DNA of 64,000 bases, from the NCBI GenBank assembly GCA_035456405.1, contig DATIDG010000106.1, positions 54,991-118,990 on the forward strand. The letters run 5' to 3'. Each line of letters begins with the position of its first letter. Position 1 is the stretch's first letter. The translations under genes were made by a program, and so were the position numbers. Below are positions 16,345-25,865 of the stretch, one piece after another. Below the pieces are notes generated by a model that saw only the letters and a list, made by a program, of their open reading frames with translations, made no database searches and was not told the origin of the DNA. Source of the DNA: JAGVSZ01 sp035456405. Lineage in GTDB: Bacteria > Pseudomonadota > Gammaproteobacteria > Burkholderiales > SG8-39.

Positions 16345-17631
16345 TCAATTGAGGATCAGCCGCACCAGCGTCGTCGAGAGCGCCGGGACGTAGGTGATTA
16401 GGATCAGAACCAGCACGGTCGCGGTCATGAGCGGGACGAGCGCGCGCGTGATCGCGCCGATGCCGGCGTTGGCGAGCTTGGCGGCGACGAAGAGCGTTCC
16501 TCCCACCGGCGGCGTGTAGAGCGCGATCGCGAGGTTGGCGGTCATCACGACGCCGAGGTGGACGAGATCGACGTTGAACACCTTAGCGAGCGGCAGGAAG
16601 AGCGGCGCGGTAAGGAGCAGCGCCGGCAGCGGCTCGATGAAGATGCCGAGGAGGAGCAGCGCCAGGTTGACGAGCAGCAGGAACATCCATTGCTGCTGGG
16701 CGACGACCTTGACCCATTCGGCAAGCTGCATCGCCACCTGCTCGGCGGTGAGGAGCCACGCCATCGCCGCGGTCGCGCCGAGCACCAGCATCACCACAGC
16801 ACTCGTCTGGAACGCGCTGAGGACGAGGCGCGGGACATCGCGCCAGGTGATGTCCCCGTAAAGGAAGAGCGACACCGCGAGCCCGTAGACGACCGCCACC
16901 GCAGCCGACTCGGTCGGGGTGAAGTAACCCGACCAGATTCCGCCGACGATGATCACGGGCATCACGAGGGCCGGGCCGGCGGCCCTGAAGGCGCGCCAGA
17001 TCTCCGCGCGCGAGGCACGCTCCGAGCCCGAGTCGCAGCCGGTCTTCCTGCCGTACCACACGCAGACTGCGACGAGCGCCGCGGCGGAGATGAACGCGGG
17101 GATCACGCCCGACATCGACAAGGTGCGCATCGACACGCCGGAGATGAACGCGTAGACGAGGAACGGGATCGAGAGCGGCATGAGCAGCGCGAGGGTCCCC
17201 GCAACGGCGAGCAGCGCCGCGGCGAACGCCCGCGAATAGCCGCGCTCGATCATGGTCGGGATGATCAGCGACCCGATCGCCGCGGTGTCGGCGATCGCCG
17301 ATCCCGACACGCCGCCGAACATCAGGCACGAGGCGACGGTGACGACGCCGAGGCCGCCGGGCAGGAAGCCGAACAGCACGCGCGCGAGCTCGACGATCCG
17401 CCGCCCGACGCCGCCCTGCGACAGGAGCTCGCCGGCGAAGACGAAGAGCGGCACCGCGATCAGGATGAACGGCTCGACCCCGCCGATATAGGCGAGGAAG
17501 ATCGTCTCGAGCGGATGCGAGAGGCCCTTCGCCCAGATCATGCCGACCGTCGTCACGAGCAGCGCGTACACGAGCGGCACGCCCGCGAGCGCGATGACGA
17601 AGAACGCCACGAAGACGTTGACGGCGAACAC
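16345..17631 (-). CDS. dctM: TRAP transporter large permease (DctM family)
   Basis: 428 residues, about 11-12 hydrophobic segments. Typical DctM features: VPLFVFAGELLSQGGVGRRI early, FGGVSGSAIADTAAIGSLIIP with the conserved GxSGSAxAD turn, PTESAAVAVVYGL, and a C-terminal TPPVGGTLFVAAKLA. It is the ion-driven transport subunit that works with the small permease and the periplasmic binding protein encoded just upstream. The gene order P-Q-M is standard. The substrate is probably a carboxylate or sugar acid, judging from the co-transcribed dehydrogenases and lactonase. Confidence 0.92.
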   Translation of the reverse strand: MFAVNVFVAFFVIALAGVPLVYALLVTTVGMIWAKGLSHPLETIFLAYIGGVEPFILIAVPLFVFAGELLSQGGVGRRIVELARVLFGFLPGGLGVVTVASCLMFGGVSGSAIADTAAIGSLIIPTMIERGYSRAFAAALLAVAGTLALLMPLSIPFLVYAFISGVSMRTLSMSGVIPAFISAAALVAVCVWYGRKTGCDSGSERASRAEIWRAFRAAGPALVMPVIIVGGIWSGYFTPTESAAVAVVYGLAVSLFLYGDITWRDVPRLVLSAFQTSAVVMLVLGATAAMAWLLTAEQVAMQLAEWVKVVAQQQWMFLLLVNLALLLLGIFIEPLPALLLTAPLFLPLAKVFNVDLVHLGVVMTANLAIALYTPPVGGTLFVAAKLANAGIGAITRALVPLMTATVLVLILITYVPALSTTLVRLILN

Positions 17632-17635
17632 TTCG

Positions 17636-18154
17636 CTACCGCCCGTACCGCTCGGCCGCGGGCACGCCGCGCAGGATCTGCGCCAGGTCCCAGGCGACGA
17701 AGACGAACGTCGCCGCCGAGCCGACCGGAAGCGAGAGGTACTGCCACGCCATCGGCCAGTCGAGCACCGTGAGGATGTTGCCCCGGCTGGCGGCGACGAT
17801 GCCGAGGCCGAACCAGACGAGGAGCCCGAGCACCACGAGCGCGAGCGCCTGGACCGCCGCGTCGGCGAGGCGCCGCGGCGGTCCCGACAGCTTGTCGAGG
17901 AACTCGGTGATCCGCATGTGTGCGCCGCGACGGGTCGCCGCGGCGCCGCCGAGGAACGTCACCCAGACCATCATGAATTCGCAGAGCTCGGTGGTCCAGG
18001 CGACGTCGCGCCCGAAGACGTGGAAGACGACGTTGACGAACACGAGCGCCACCATCGCCGCGCCGAGCGCGACCACCGCCCAGTCGATCGCGGCGCCGAG
18101 GACGCCGATCGGCAGCGGCGCGGCCGGTCCGGGCGGCAGCAGCGGCCGCCGCAT
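17636..18154 (-). CDS. dctQ: TRAP transporter small permease (DctQ family)
   Basis: 172 residues from the chosen ATG, with four hydrophobic segments typical of DctQ. Family marks: FHVFGRDVAWTTELCEFMMV, GGAAATRRGAHMRITEF and LPVGSAATFVFVAWDLAQIL. An in-frame GTG at 18229, 5 bp after the dctP stop, would add 25 residues of low-complexity Pro/Gly/Arg sequence; no strong ribosome-binding site marks either start, so the N-terminus is uncertain. The dctM start lies 4 bp downstream. Confidence 0.8.
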   Translation of the reverse strand: MRRPLLPPGPAAPLPIGVLGAAIDWAVVALGAAMVALVFVNVVFHVFGRDVAWTTELCEFMMVWVTFLGGAAATRRGAHMRITEFLDKLSGPPRRLADAAVQALALVVLGLLVWFGLGIVAASRGNILTVLDWPMAWQYLSLPVGSAATFVFVAWDLAQILRGVPAAERYGR

Positions 18155-18233
18155 GCGCGGGCCGGCGTTTCCCGCCGCCGGCCCGCCATGCGCGACGCGC
18201 TCGCCCTCCGGTTCGAGCCCCCGGTTCACCGAA

Positions 18234-19232
18234 CTACTTGACGGCTTTGCGGATCGCCTCCGCGTCGGCGAGGACGGCATCGACGTCGGCGCCGTACTTT
18301 TCCTTCGCCTTCGCATACGCGGGCTGCACCGACTTGCGGAACGGCTCGAGCGCCGGGCGCGCGATCTTCGCGCCCTTGGCGGTCATGTCCGCGAGCTGCC
18401 GATCGTCGTTGGCGCGGATTTCCTTGCGGATCCAGTCGGCGACCTCGCGGCCGGCCTTGGTCACCGCCTCGCGGTCGGCGGGCGAGAGCCGTTGCCAGGT
18501 CTTCTCGGAGATCGACAGCGGGATCGGGCTGTAGACGTGCTGCGTGAGCGTCACGTTCGGCGCTACCTCGTAGAACTTGTTGGCGTAGATCGTGTCGATC
18601 GGGTTCTCCTGCCCCCACACGACGCCTTGCTGGATCGCGAGATAGACCTCGGTCACCGGCAGGATCTGGATGGTGAAGCCCATCGCCTCGAGCAGCCAGC
18701 GCTGCATCTCGTTCGGATAGGTGCGCAGCTTCTTGCCCTTCGCGTCGTCGGGCGTGTTCAGCGGGCCCTTCGTAGTCATCGAGCGGAAGCCCGCCTCCCA
18801 GGTCGCGAGGAACCGAAACCCCTTCGCCGGGCCCTGCTCGAACTGCTTCTTCAGCCACGCCGAGTCGTCGTAGAGCTTCCAACCCTGGTCGTAGGTGTCG
18901 ACGAGATACGGCATCAGCATCAGGTTGAGCGTCGGGATGTGGGTCGCATAGGTCCCGGTGCCGGTCACCGTGAAGTCGATCCCGCCGAGCTGCAGTTGCT
19001 CGACCGCCTTCGGATCGTTGGCGAGCTGGCCGGCCGGAAACACCTGCACCTTGTAGCGCCCCTGCGTGTACTGCTCGACCTTCTGCGCGAACATCTCGGC
19101 CGCCTTCTGGCGCGCCGCGCCCGGCTGGTCGGTGTGGCTGAACTTGAGCACCGTCTGTGCCGCGAGCGGTGCCGCGCCGAGCGCGATCGCGGCGGCGCAG
19201 GCGAGTTGCGTGACGAAGCGTCTCCGTTTCAT
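18234..19232 (-). CDS. dctP: TRAP transporter periplasmic substrate-binding protein (DctP family)
   Basis: 332 residues. The signal peptide MKRRRFVTQLACAAAIALGA ends in an AxA site (PLAAQ). The mature part opens VLKFSHTDQPGAARQKAAEM, as in DctP proteins, and contains GKKLRTYPNEMQRW with the arginine that usually binds the substrate carboxylate. It captures a carboxylate in the periplasm and delivers it to the DctQM membrane pair. The ATG at 19232 follows AAGGAGGAG; the frame continues upstream inside the previous gene and was trimmed. Start overlaps the stop of the upstream oxidoreductase by 4 bp (ATGA). Confidence 0.92.
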   Translation of the reverse strand: MKRRRFVTQLACAAAIALGAAPLAAQTVLKFSHTDQPGAARQKAAEMFAQKVEQYTQGRYKVQVFPAGQLANDPKAVEQLQLGGIDFTVTGTGTYATHIPTLNLMLMPYLVDTYDQGWKLYDDSAWLKKQFEQGPAKGFRFLATWEAGFRSMTTKGPLNTPDDAKGKKLRTYPNEMQRWLLEAMGFTIQILPVTEVYLAIQQGVVWGQENPIDTIYANKFYEVAPNVTLTQHVYSPIPLSISEKTWQRLSPADREAVTKAGREVADWIRKEIRANDDRQLADMTAKGAKIARPALEPFRKSVQPAYAKAKEKYGADVDAVLADAEAIRKAVK

Positions 19233-20299
19233 GAGCGTTTCTCCTCCTTGGCGGGTTGGAACGGATCGAAGGTTTCGAGGGCGATCCGCCTGCCCTCGGC
19301 GTGCGAGCGGTACACGGCCTCCTGCACGCGGAGGCTCGCGAGGTAGTCGCGCGCGGTGTTCTCGAGCGGCGCACGCTCGCGCAGATGCCGGATCACGTGG
19401 CGCTGGAGGTGCTCGCATGCCCCGCCGCCGAACGTGTCGGCCGGCCCGGCGTCGTAGCGATGCTCCACCTCCGTGCCGTGGTGGGGCTTCCACCACAGGC
19501 GCGCGTCGCCGTCCAGTCGCAGCACGCCCGCGGCGCCTTCGAGCCACATCTCGCCCATCGTGCGGCGCGGGTTGGCCGCGACGTGGTCGTTCAGGCGGTT
19601 CCCGTCGAAGAGCCCGGTGGCGCCGCCCTCGAACTCGAACAGGATGTAGCCGGCGTCCTCGCCCGCGATCACCGGGTTCAGCTTCCGCAGGCGCGCGTAG
19701 ACCGCGGCAACCTCGCCCATGAGGAAGCGGAAGGTATCGATCCAGTGGATCGCCGTCTCGTAGACGAGGAGCTGCGGCATCTGCTGGAAGTACGGTTGCC
19801 GGTCGAGATAGGCGTGCGGCCCCTGTCCGTCGCCGGGCCGCAGCCGGAACGCGACGCCGTGGAGGGGGCCCAAGTGTCCTGCGTCGATCAGCCGCTTCGC
19901 CTCGCGGTGCCACGGCGTCCAGCGAAAGTTCTCGTGCGCGACCAATAGCGAGCCTGCCCGCTCGGCGGTCTCGACCAACGCGACCGCCTCGGCGTACGTC
20001 GGCGCGAGCGCCTTCTGGCAGATCGCGGTCAGCTTCCGGCGCGCCGCCTCGGCGACGAGCGCCGCGTGCGTCGCCGGCGGGGTGACGATGTCGAAGACAT
20101 CCGGGACGACTGCGTCGAGCATCTGCGCGGCGTCGGTGAATACGCGCGGGATGCCGAACCGCTCGGCGTGCGCGCGCGCTCTCGCCTCATCGCGGTCGCA
20201 GAGCGCGACGTACTCGATCTCGCGGATCGCCTTCCACCCCGCGAGGTGGAACTGGCTGAAGTAGCCGGCGCCGACACCGGCGACCCGGAGTTTCCTCAT
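19229..20299 (-). CDS. Gfo/Idh/MocA family oxidoreductase
   Basis: 356 residues. The N-terminal Rossmann motif is RVAGVGAGYFSQFHLAGW, followed by the nucleotide-binding segment YVALCDRDEARARAHAERFG and the family's cofactor/substrate Lys region (here CQKALAPTYAEA, in place of the usual EKP). The C-terminal half contains YETAIHWIDTFRFLMGEV, as in inositol/sugar dehydrogenases. Members oxidise or reduce sugar alcohols, inositols and sugar acids with NAD(P). Both ends overlap neighbours by 4 bp, showing tight translational coupling in the TRAP operon. The EKP-to-QKA change suggests a divergent subfamily. Confidence 0.87.
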   Translation of the reverse strand: MRKLRVAGVGAGYFSQFHLAGWKAIREIEYVALCDRDEARARAHAERFGIPRVFTDAAQMLDAVVPDVFDIVTPPATHAALVAEAARRKLTAICQKALAPTYAEAVALVETAERAGSLLVAHENFRWTPWHREAKRLIDAGHLGPLHGVAFRLRPGDGQGPHAYLDRQPYFQQMPQLLVYETAIHWIDTFRFLMGEVAAVYARLRKLNPVIAGEDAGYILFEFEGGATGLFDGNRLNDHVAANPRRTMGEMWLEGAAGVLRLDGDARLWWKPHHGTEVEHRYDAGPADTFGGGACEHLQRHVIRHLRERAPLENTARDYLASLRVQEAVYRSHAEGRRIALETFDPFQPAKEEKRS

Positions 20300-21408
20300 T
20301 CCCGCGACTCGATTGCGGCGATGACCGCCTTCGCCACCGCCGCCGTGCCGTCCCTGCCGCCGAACTCCGGCGTGAGCACCGCGCGCTCGGCGAATACGCG
20401 GTCGACCGACGCCTCGAGGAGCCGCGCGGCGTCGGCGCATTTCAGAACGCCGTGCCGCTCGCCGAGCCAGTCGAGCATCATCGCCGCCGACAGTAGCATC
20501 GCGGTCGGATTGGCGAGTCCCCTGCCCGCGATGTCGGGCGCGGTACCGTGCGCAGGCTGGAAGAGCGCGTGCCGGTCGCCGATGTCGCCCGAGGGCGCCA
20601 TCCCCATCCCGCCGACCAGGCCGGCGGCGAGGTCGGACAGGATGTCGCCGAACTGGTTCTCGGTCGGCACCACGTCGTACTCCCACGGCTTGCGGATCAG
20701 GTTGAGCGCCATCGCGTCGACGTAAGAGTGATCGGCGGCGAGCGCCGGGTGACGCTGCGCGACTTTCCAGAACACCCTGTTGAAGAGCGCCATTCCCCGG
20801 TGCACGTTCGACTTGTCGACGCAGGTCACGCGGCCCTTCTGCGGATTGCGCGCGCGGCGCCGGGCGGCGAGGCGGAACGAGTACTCGAAGAGCCGCTCCG
20901 AGGCCTTGCGGGTGACCCGGCCCACGTCATACGCTTCTTCGTCGGTCGCGGCCGGCGCGGCGGACTCGTTGTAGCGCCCGTAGAACCAGCCCTCGGTCTG
21001 CTCGCGAACGAGCACGAAGTCGATCTCGCGCGCGCGCGGGTCGGCGAGCGGCAGCGGCGTCCCGGGGATCGCGCGGATCGGGCGCACACCGGCGTACAGC
21101 TCGAGGCGGTCGCGGAGATCGAGTTGCGGCGCGATCTCGGTGCCGTCGGGGTAGCGCACGTCGGGCAGCCCCATTGCACCGAAGAGGATCGCGTCGGCGC
21201 GCTCGCACGCCTTCATCGCAGTGTCCGGGAACGCGACGCCGGTGTCGCGATAGGCCGCGGCGCCGCCGGGTTGGGGCTCGTAGGCGAGGCTGAACCCGCC
21301 GATCCTCCGCTGGAGCGGCGCGAGCACCGCGAGGCAGGCGTCCATCACCTCGACGCCGATGCCGTCGCCCGGCAGCACGACGATCCTGAACTCGCTCTTC
21401 GAACGCAT
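20296..21408 (-). CDS. Isocitrate/isopropylmalate/tartrate dehydrogenase family protein
   Basis: 370 residues of the beta-decarboxylating dehydrogenase family. It has VLPGDGIGVEVMDACL at the start, LRDRLELYAGVRPIR (arginines for the malate moiety), the VREQTEGWFYGR loop, CVDKSNVHRGMALF (catalytic Lys), NLIRKPWEYDVVPTENQFGDILSD (metal-binding aspartates) and FQPAHGTAPDIAGRGLANP. The length and loop sequence suggest a tartrate/D-malate- or 3-IPM-like enzyme rather than isocitrate dehydrogenase. Because it sits in a TRAP/lactonase operon and not with leuCD, a catabolic hydroxy-diacid is more likely. Overlaps the next gene by 4 bp. Confidence 0.85.
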   Translation of the reverse strand: MRSKSEFRIVVLPGDGIGVEVMDACLAVLAPLQRRIGGFSLAYEPQPGGAAAYRDTGVAFPDTAMKACERADAILFGAMGLPDVRYPDGTEIAPQLDLRDRLELYAGVRPIRAIPGTPLPLADPRAREIDFVLVREQTEGWFYGRYNESAAPAATDEEAYDVGRVTRKASERLFEYSFRLAARRRARNPQKGRVTCVDKSNVHRGMALFNRVFWKVAQRHPALAADHSYVDAMALNLIRKPWEYDVVPTENQFGDILSDLAAGLVGGMGMAPSGDIGDRHALFQPAHGTAPDIAGRGLANPTAMLLSAAMMLDWLGERHGVLKCADAARLLEASVDRVFAERAVLTPEFGGRDGTAAVAKAVIAAIESRE

Positions 21409-21427
21409 CGCCGCCTCGGCCTTTCGA

Positions 21428-22144
21428 TCAGAGATGCTGCAGCCGGTAGCGCTCGAGGATCGCGAGCAGCTCGCGGCTCGCGCGCTCCCGGTGCGCCCGG
21501 TTGACCTCGTGTGCGCCGTCCGGATCGCCGGCGCGGATGCGCTCGACGAGCGCCATGTGCTCCTTCGTCGAATTCACCGGCTTCGGCCGCAGGCGCAGCG
21601 TGAGGCGCCGCACGCGGTGCGCGCGGTCCCAGAAGTTGAGCACCGACTGCGCGAGCAGGCGATTGCCGGCGAGCTCGATCAGCTGGCGGTGAAAGCGCTC
21701 GTCGGCCTCGGCCCAGGCGTCGAGGTCGTCGGCGCGGAGCGCTCGCGCCATGTCGCGGGAGGCGCTCTCGAGCGGCGCGAGCTCCGCGTCCGAGGGCTTG
21801 CGCATCGCGAGCAGCTCGGCCGCCATCGATTCGAGTGCCGACAGGATCTCGTAGATCTCCTTCATGTCCGTGGGCGAGACCGACAGCACGCGCATGCCGT
21901 GTCGCGGGATCACGTCCACCAGCCCTTCCTTCTGCAGACGGATCAGCGCTTCGCGCACCGGCGTGCGGCTGATACCGAGCTCGGTCGCGAGCGCCTGCTC
22001 GAGGGCCTGGTAGCCGGGCGGATAGACGTTGTCGAGAATGCGCCGGCGCAACGCTTCGTAGGCGGCATCGACGAGCGAGCCGCGCGGGGCCGCGCGGCGG
22101 CGTGCGCGACGGGCGCCGGTGGCGGCGGAACGCGCGGTCCTCAT
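21428..22144 (-). CDS. GntR family transcriptional regulator (FCD/FadR subfamily)
   Basis: 238 residues. A basic N-terminal tail precedes a winged helix-turn-helix (AYEALRRRILDNVYPPGYQ, then ELGISRTPVREALIRLQKEG), followed by an all-helical FCD effector domain containing ADERFHRQLIELAGN and the late histidine in STKEHMALVERI, which typically bind a metal and a carboxylate ligand. The start ATG overlaps the stop of the lactonase gene (ATGA). Probably a ligand-released repressor of its own operon. GTATAC-centred palindromes, the usual form for this subfamily, lie at 23155-23166 and 28215-28228. Confidence 0.9.
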   Translation of the reverse strand: MRTARSAATGARRARRRAAPRGSLVDAAYEALRRRILDNVYPPGYQALEQALATELGISRTPVREALIRLQKEGLVDVIPRHGMRVLSVSPTDMKEIYEILSALESMAAELLAMRKPSDAELAPLESASRDMARALRADDLDAWAEADERFHRQLIELAGNRLLAQSVLNFWDRAHRVRRLTLRLRPKPVNSTKEHMALVERIRAGDPDGAHEVNRAHRERASRELLAILERYRLQHL

Positions 22145-23121
22145 CCCCAGTTCCAGTGCGCGGGCGGGTGCCCCGCGACCGGCGACCGGAAGCTCGCGAT
22201 CGAGTCGCCGAGCAAGCACCCGAGATAGGCCGTTCGCAGGTCCGATCCGCCGAACGCGAGGCTCGAGATGTTCTTGAGCACGCGACCCGCGGCGCGGTCG
22301 AGATGCGGCCGCCCCATCGTGCCGCCCAGGTACGCCTCTTCGCACCAGTCGACGTGGCTCGCGTCGGTGTCCTCGAGCACCAGGTGCTGCGTGCCGTCGG
22401 GCGCCACCCGGATGACGCGATTCGAGACCACGCTAGTGATCCAGGCGTGCCCTGCGCCGTCGAAGGCGAGACCGTCGGGGAAGGTGCCCTTGCCGAACGT
22501 CGTCACCACCTCCTTCGGTCCGAGCGCACCGTCGGCGCGGATCGCGAACCGCGAGGTGCGGCGCGCAAAGGTCTCGTTAACGTAAAGCCACCGGCCATCC
22601 GGGCTCACCACGGCCTCGTTCGTGTAGCCGAGGCCGTCGGCGACGATGCGTGCGCCGCGCGAGTCGGCAAGGACGACGAACCCGGTCGCGCAGTCGGGCC
22701 GGTAGTCGAGCGCGCGCGGCTGCTTTCGGGTGCTCACCGTGATCCAGACCCGGTCAAGGGCGTCGATGCCGACATAGTTGGTCGGCGGCAGCGCGACGCC
22801 GTCCACCGTCTCGAGGAACGGACGCACCTGGCCGTCGCGCTCGAGGGCGAACACGCCGCCCAGTGTCTCGCCCAGGTCCGCGAGCAGGAACGAGCCGTCG
22901 CGCCGGAGCGCGATGCCGTTCGGGCGCAGCGGTCGGCCGGCCGGCAGCGCCGACGCATACAGCGCCTGCGATCCGTCCGGCCGGACGTGCGCCACGCCGC
23001 CGCGCCAGTCGGCGGCGAAGAGGTCGCCGCGCGCGGTCGCGAGGACGCACTCGGGGCGCTGCAGGCCGCTGCCGTGGAAGCACAGCTCGTCAAGCGGCAC
23101 GCTGGGCGGGGCGCGTGGCAC
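22141..23121 (-). CDS. SMP-30/gluconolactonase/LRE family protein
   Basis: 326 residues forming a six-bladed beta-propeller. Repeated blade signatures are visible: ECVLATARGDLFAADWRGG, RPNGIALRRDGSFLLAD, YTNEAVVSPDGRWLYVNET and FPDGLAFDGAGHAWITSV. The asparagine/aspartate metal-site positions of SMP-30 lactonases fall in these loops. The reaction is probably hydrolysis of a sugar lactone to the free acid. It is the first gene of the minus-strand operon that continues with gntR, two dehydrogenases and a TRAP carboxylate transporter. An alternative is a non-sugar lactonase/esterase of the same fold. Confidence 0.85.
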   Translation of the reverse strand: MPRAPPSVPLDELCFHGSGLQRPECVLATARGDLFAADWRGGVAHVRPDGSQALYASALPAGRPLRPNGIALRRDGSFLLADLGETLGGVFALERDGQVRPFLETVDGVALPPTNYVGIDALDRVWITVSTRKQPRALDYRPDCATGFVVLADSRGARIVADGLGYTNEAVVSPDGRWLYVNETFARRTSRFAIRADGALGPKEVVTTFGKGTFPDGLAFDGAGHAWITSVVSNRVIRVAPDGTQHLVLEDTDASHVDWCEEAYLGGTMGRPHLDRAAGRVLKNISSLAFGGSDLRTAYLGCLLGDSIASFRSPVAGHPPAHWNWG

Positions 23122-23154
23122 TTTCGGCGCAATGGGTGCTTTGACGTACGCGAC

Positions 23155-23166
23155 AACGTATACGTT
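23155..23166. promoter_or_regulatory. Palindromic operator AACGTATACGTT upstream of the lactonase-gntR operon
   Basis: A perfect 12-bp palindrome with a GTATAC core, 34 bp before the lactonase start (3' side at 23121), followed by an AT-rich TTAATTAA (23165-23172) unusual for this GC-rich DNA. FCD-type GntR regulators typically bind such palindromes, and the operon's second gene encodes one. A related palindrome lies at 28215-28228. Confidence 0.6.
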
Positions 23167-23242
23167 AATTAACCGAGCGAGGCAAGTCGCGCTGCAGCAG
23201 CGGCGGCGATCAGGCGCGGTACGCCGCCCGCGCGGTAAGCGT

Positions 23243-24307
<1,065 letters not shown>

Positions 24308-24359
24308 GGGCTTGCCTCTTCCTTCTCGTCAGGCCGCGGCGGGGGACGCAAGGCAGAAA

Positions 24360-25007
24360 TCAGAACTTGCCATGCTTGAGGTACGCCTCGACCGGGTCCA
24401 TGCCGCCAAGAATCGCGGTGCGAACCTTGTTCTCGGTCTGCATCACCTGCCCGGCTTTCGCTATCGCCTCCGCCGCAACCGTCCGCGGGATCACGACCAC
24501 GCCATCGCGGTCGCCGAGGAGGTAGTCGCCGTCGCAGATCGTCACCTCGCCGATCGTAATCGGCTCGCCGAAGCGGTCGGGAATCCATCGCCCGACGATA
24601 TCGCTCGGGGTGTGGAAGCTGAAGAACACCGGGAATCCTAGCTTCAGGATGAACTCGGTGTCGCGACAGCCGCCGTCGACGACATAGCCGAGCACGCCCC
24701 GGTACTTGAGCGTCTCGGCCGAGAGCTCGCCCATAAGCGCGACCTCGTGGTTGTGCGGCTGGCAGACGATGACGCGTCCGGGTGGCGCCTTCGAGAGGAG
24801 CCCGGTCCAGCCGAGCAGCGTGTCGTGCGCGCTCTTTGTCCGGTCGATGTGGCCGGAGGCGGTCCAGACGGGACCCGCGAGCCTGTGTGCCGGGTCGAGC
24901 GGACGGATCTGCGGGGGAAGGACCACGCGTTCGTGGCCCATCGCGCGCAGCACGTCGTGGATCGCGCCTGTGTAGCAGTTCGCCAGGTGCGCGGTCAGCT
25001 CGTCCAT
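24360..25007 (-). CDS. RraA-like / 4-hydroxy-4-methyl-2-oxoglutarate aldolase family protein
   Basis: 215 residues. The RraA/HMG-aldolase fold is indicated by ELSAETLKYRGVLGYVVDGG with the conserved CRDTE (Arg-Asp metal/substrate site) and the family signature GDRDGVVVIPRTVAAEAI. Enzymes of this type cleave pyruvate-containing 4-hydroxy-2-oxo acids or decarboxylate oxaloacetate; others, such as RraA, bind RNase E. Lying inside a sugar ABC transporter operon, 13 bp after a permease gene, an aldolase role in catabolism of the imported compound is more likely than RNase regulation. Confidence 0.82.
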   Translation of the reverse strand: MDELTAHLANCYTGAIHDVLRAMGHERVVLPPQIRPLDPAHRLAGPVWTASGHIDRTKSAHDTLLGWTGLLSKAPPGRVIVCQPHNHEVALMGELSAETLKYRGVLGYVVDGGCRDTEFILKLGFPVFFSFHTPSDIVGRWIPDRFGEPITIGEVTICDGDYLLGDRDGVVVIPRTVAAEAIAKAGQVMQTENKVRTAILGGMDPVEAYLKHGKF

Positions 25008-25020
25008 CGGTGGCCGCCGC

Positions 25021-25854
25021 TCAGCTCTTCACCGCGCCCGCCGTCAGCCCCGAGACCATGTACCGCCGGAACGCGTAGTAGATCGCGGTCGGCGGCAACG
25101 CGTAGATCACGCCCGTCGCCATGAGGAGCGCCCACGGCGCATCGTCGAACGCGAGGAAGTTGCCGAGCGCGACCGACAGCGTGAGCCGGTTCTCGGTGGC
25201 GAGCATCAGGAACGCGTAGAGATACTCGTTCCAGGCAAGCAGCAGCGCGTAGGTCCCGATCGCAACCATGGTGGGGACCATCAGCGGGAGGTACACGTAG
25301 CGGAAGATCTGCATCGTGGAGGCCCCGTCGATCTTCGCCGCCTCGTCCAGCTCGCGCGGGATCTTGGTCGCCGCCTGGTTCATGACCCAGATCGCGTAGG
25401 GCGAGGCGAGCGCGACCATCGCGAAGATGAGCGACCACGGGTTGTCCACCAGCCCGTAGGCGCCCATCGTCTTGTACATCGGGATCGCGAGGAACGCCGC
25501 CGGAATCAGATAGGTGAGCAGCGCGATGTTCGTGATCGTCCTCCCGCCCTTGATGCGGATGCGCGTGATGGCGAAGTTGGCGCACGCGCCGATCACGAGC
25601 GTGATGAGCGCCACCATGACCGCGATGAACACGCTCGCGCCGAGCTGCGACCAGAAGAACTGCACCATGTTGTGCTTCGCACCGAGGACCAGCTCGAAGT
25701 TGTGCGTCGTGGGGTTCCTGGGAAAGAGCCCGCTCGCCACCGCTTCCTGCTGCGGCGAGAGCGCGATGATCAGCAGGTGATAGATCGGGATGATCGTCCA
25801 GAGGAAGACGACGATCCCGATCAGGTACAGCGGCCAGTCCCGTCCGAGCTTCAC
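25021..25854 (-). CDS. Carbohydrate ABC transporter permease (MalG type)
   Basis: 277 residues with six hydrophobic segments. The cytoplasmic EAA loop, DEAAKIDGASTMQIFRYVY, contacts the ATPase. Start chosen at the GTG at 25854 just after the stop of the upstream permease (12 bp away); no ATG is available before the first membrane segment DWPLYLIGIVVFLWTIIPIY. The reading frame remains open far upstream across the next two genes, but that is a shadow. Forms a heterodimeric channel with the MalF-type permease. Confidence 0.88.
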   Translation of the reverse strand: MKLGRDWPLYLIGIVVFLWTIIPIYHLLIIALSPQQEAVASGLFPRNPTTHNFELVLGAKHNMVQFFWSQLGASVFIAVMVALITLVIGACANFAITRIRIKGGRTITNIALLTYLIPAAFLAIPMYKTMGAYGLVDNPWSLIFAMVALASPYAIWVMNQAATKIPRELDEAAKIDGASTMQIFRYVYLPLMVPTMVAIGTYALLLAWNEYLYAFLMLATENRLTLSVALGNFLAFDDAPWALLMATGVIYALPPTAIYYAFRRYMVSGLTAGAVKS

Positions 25855-25865
25855 CGCGCGCGCCT

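Noticed and set aside
23165..23172. TTAATTAA as a phage or plasmid attachment site
   Set aside because: No integrase, tRNA gene or duplicated core is nearby; more likely part of an AT-rich promoter next to the GntR palindrome.
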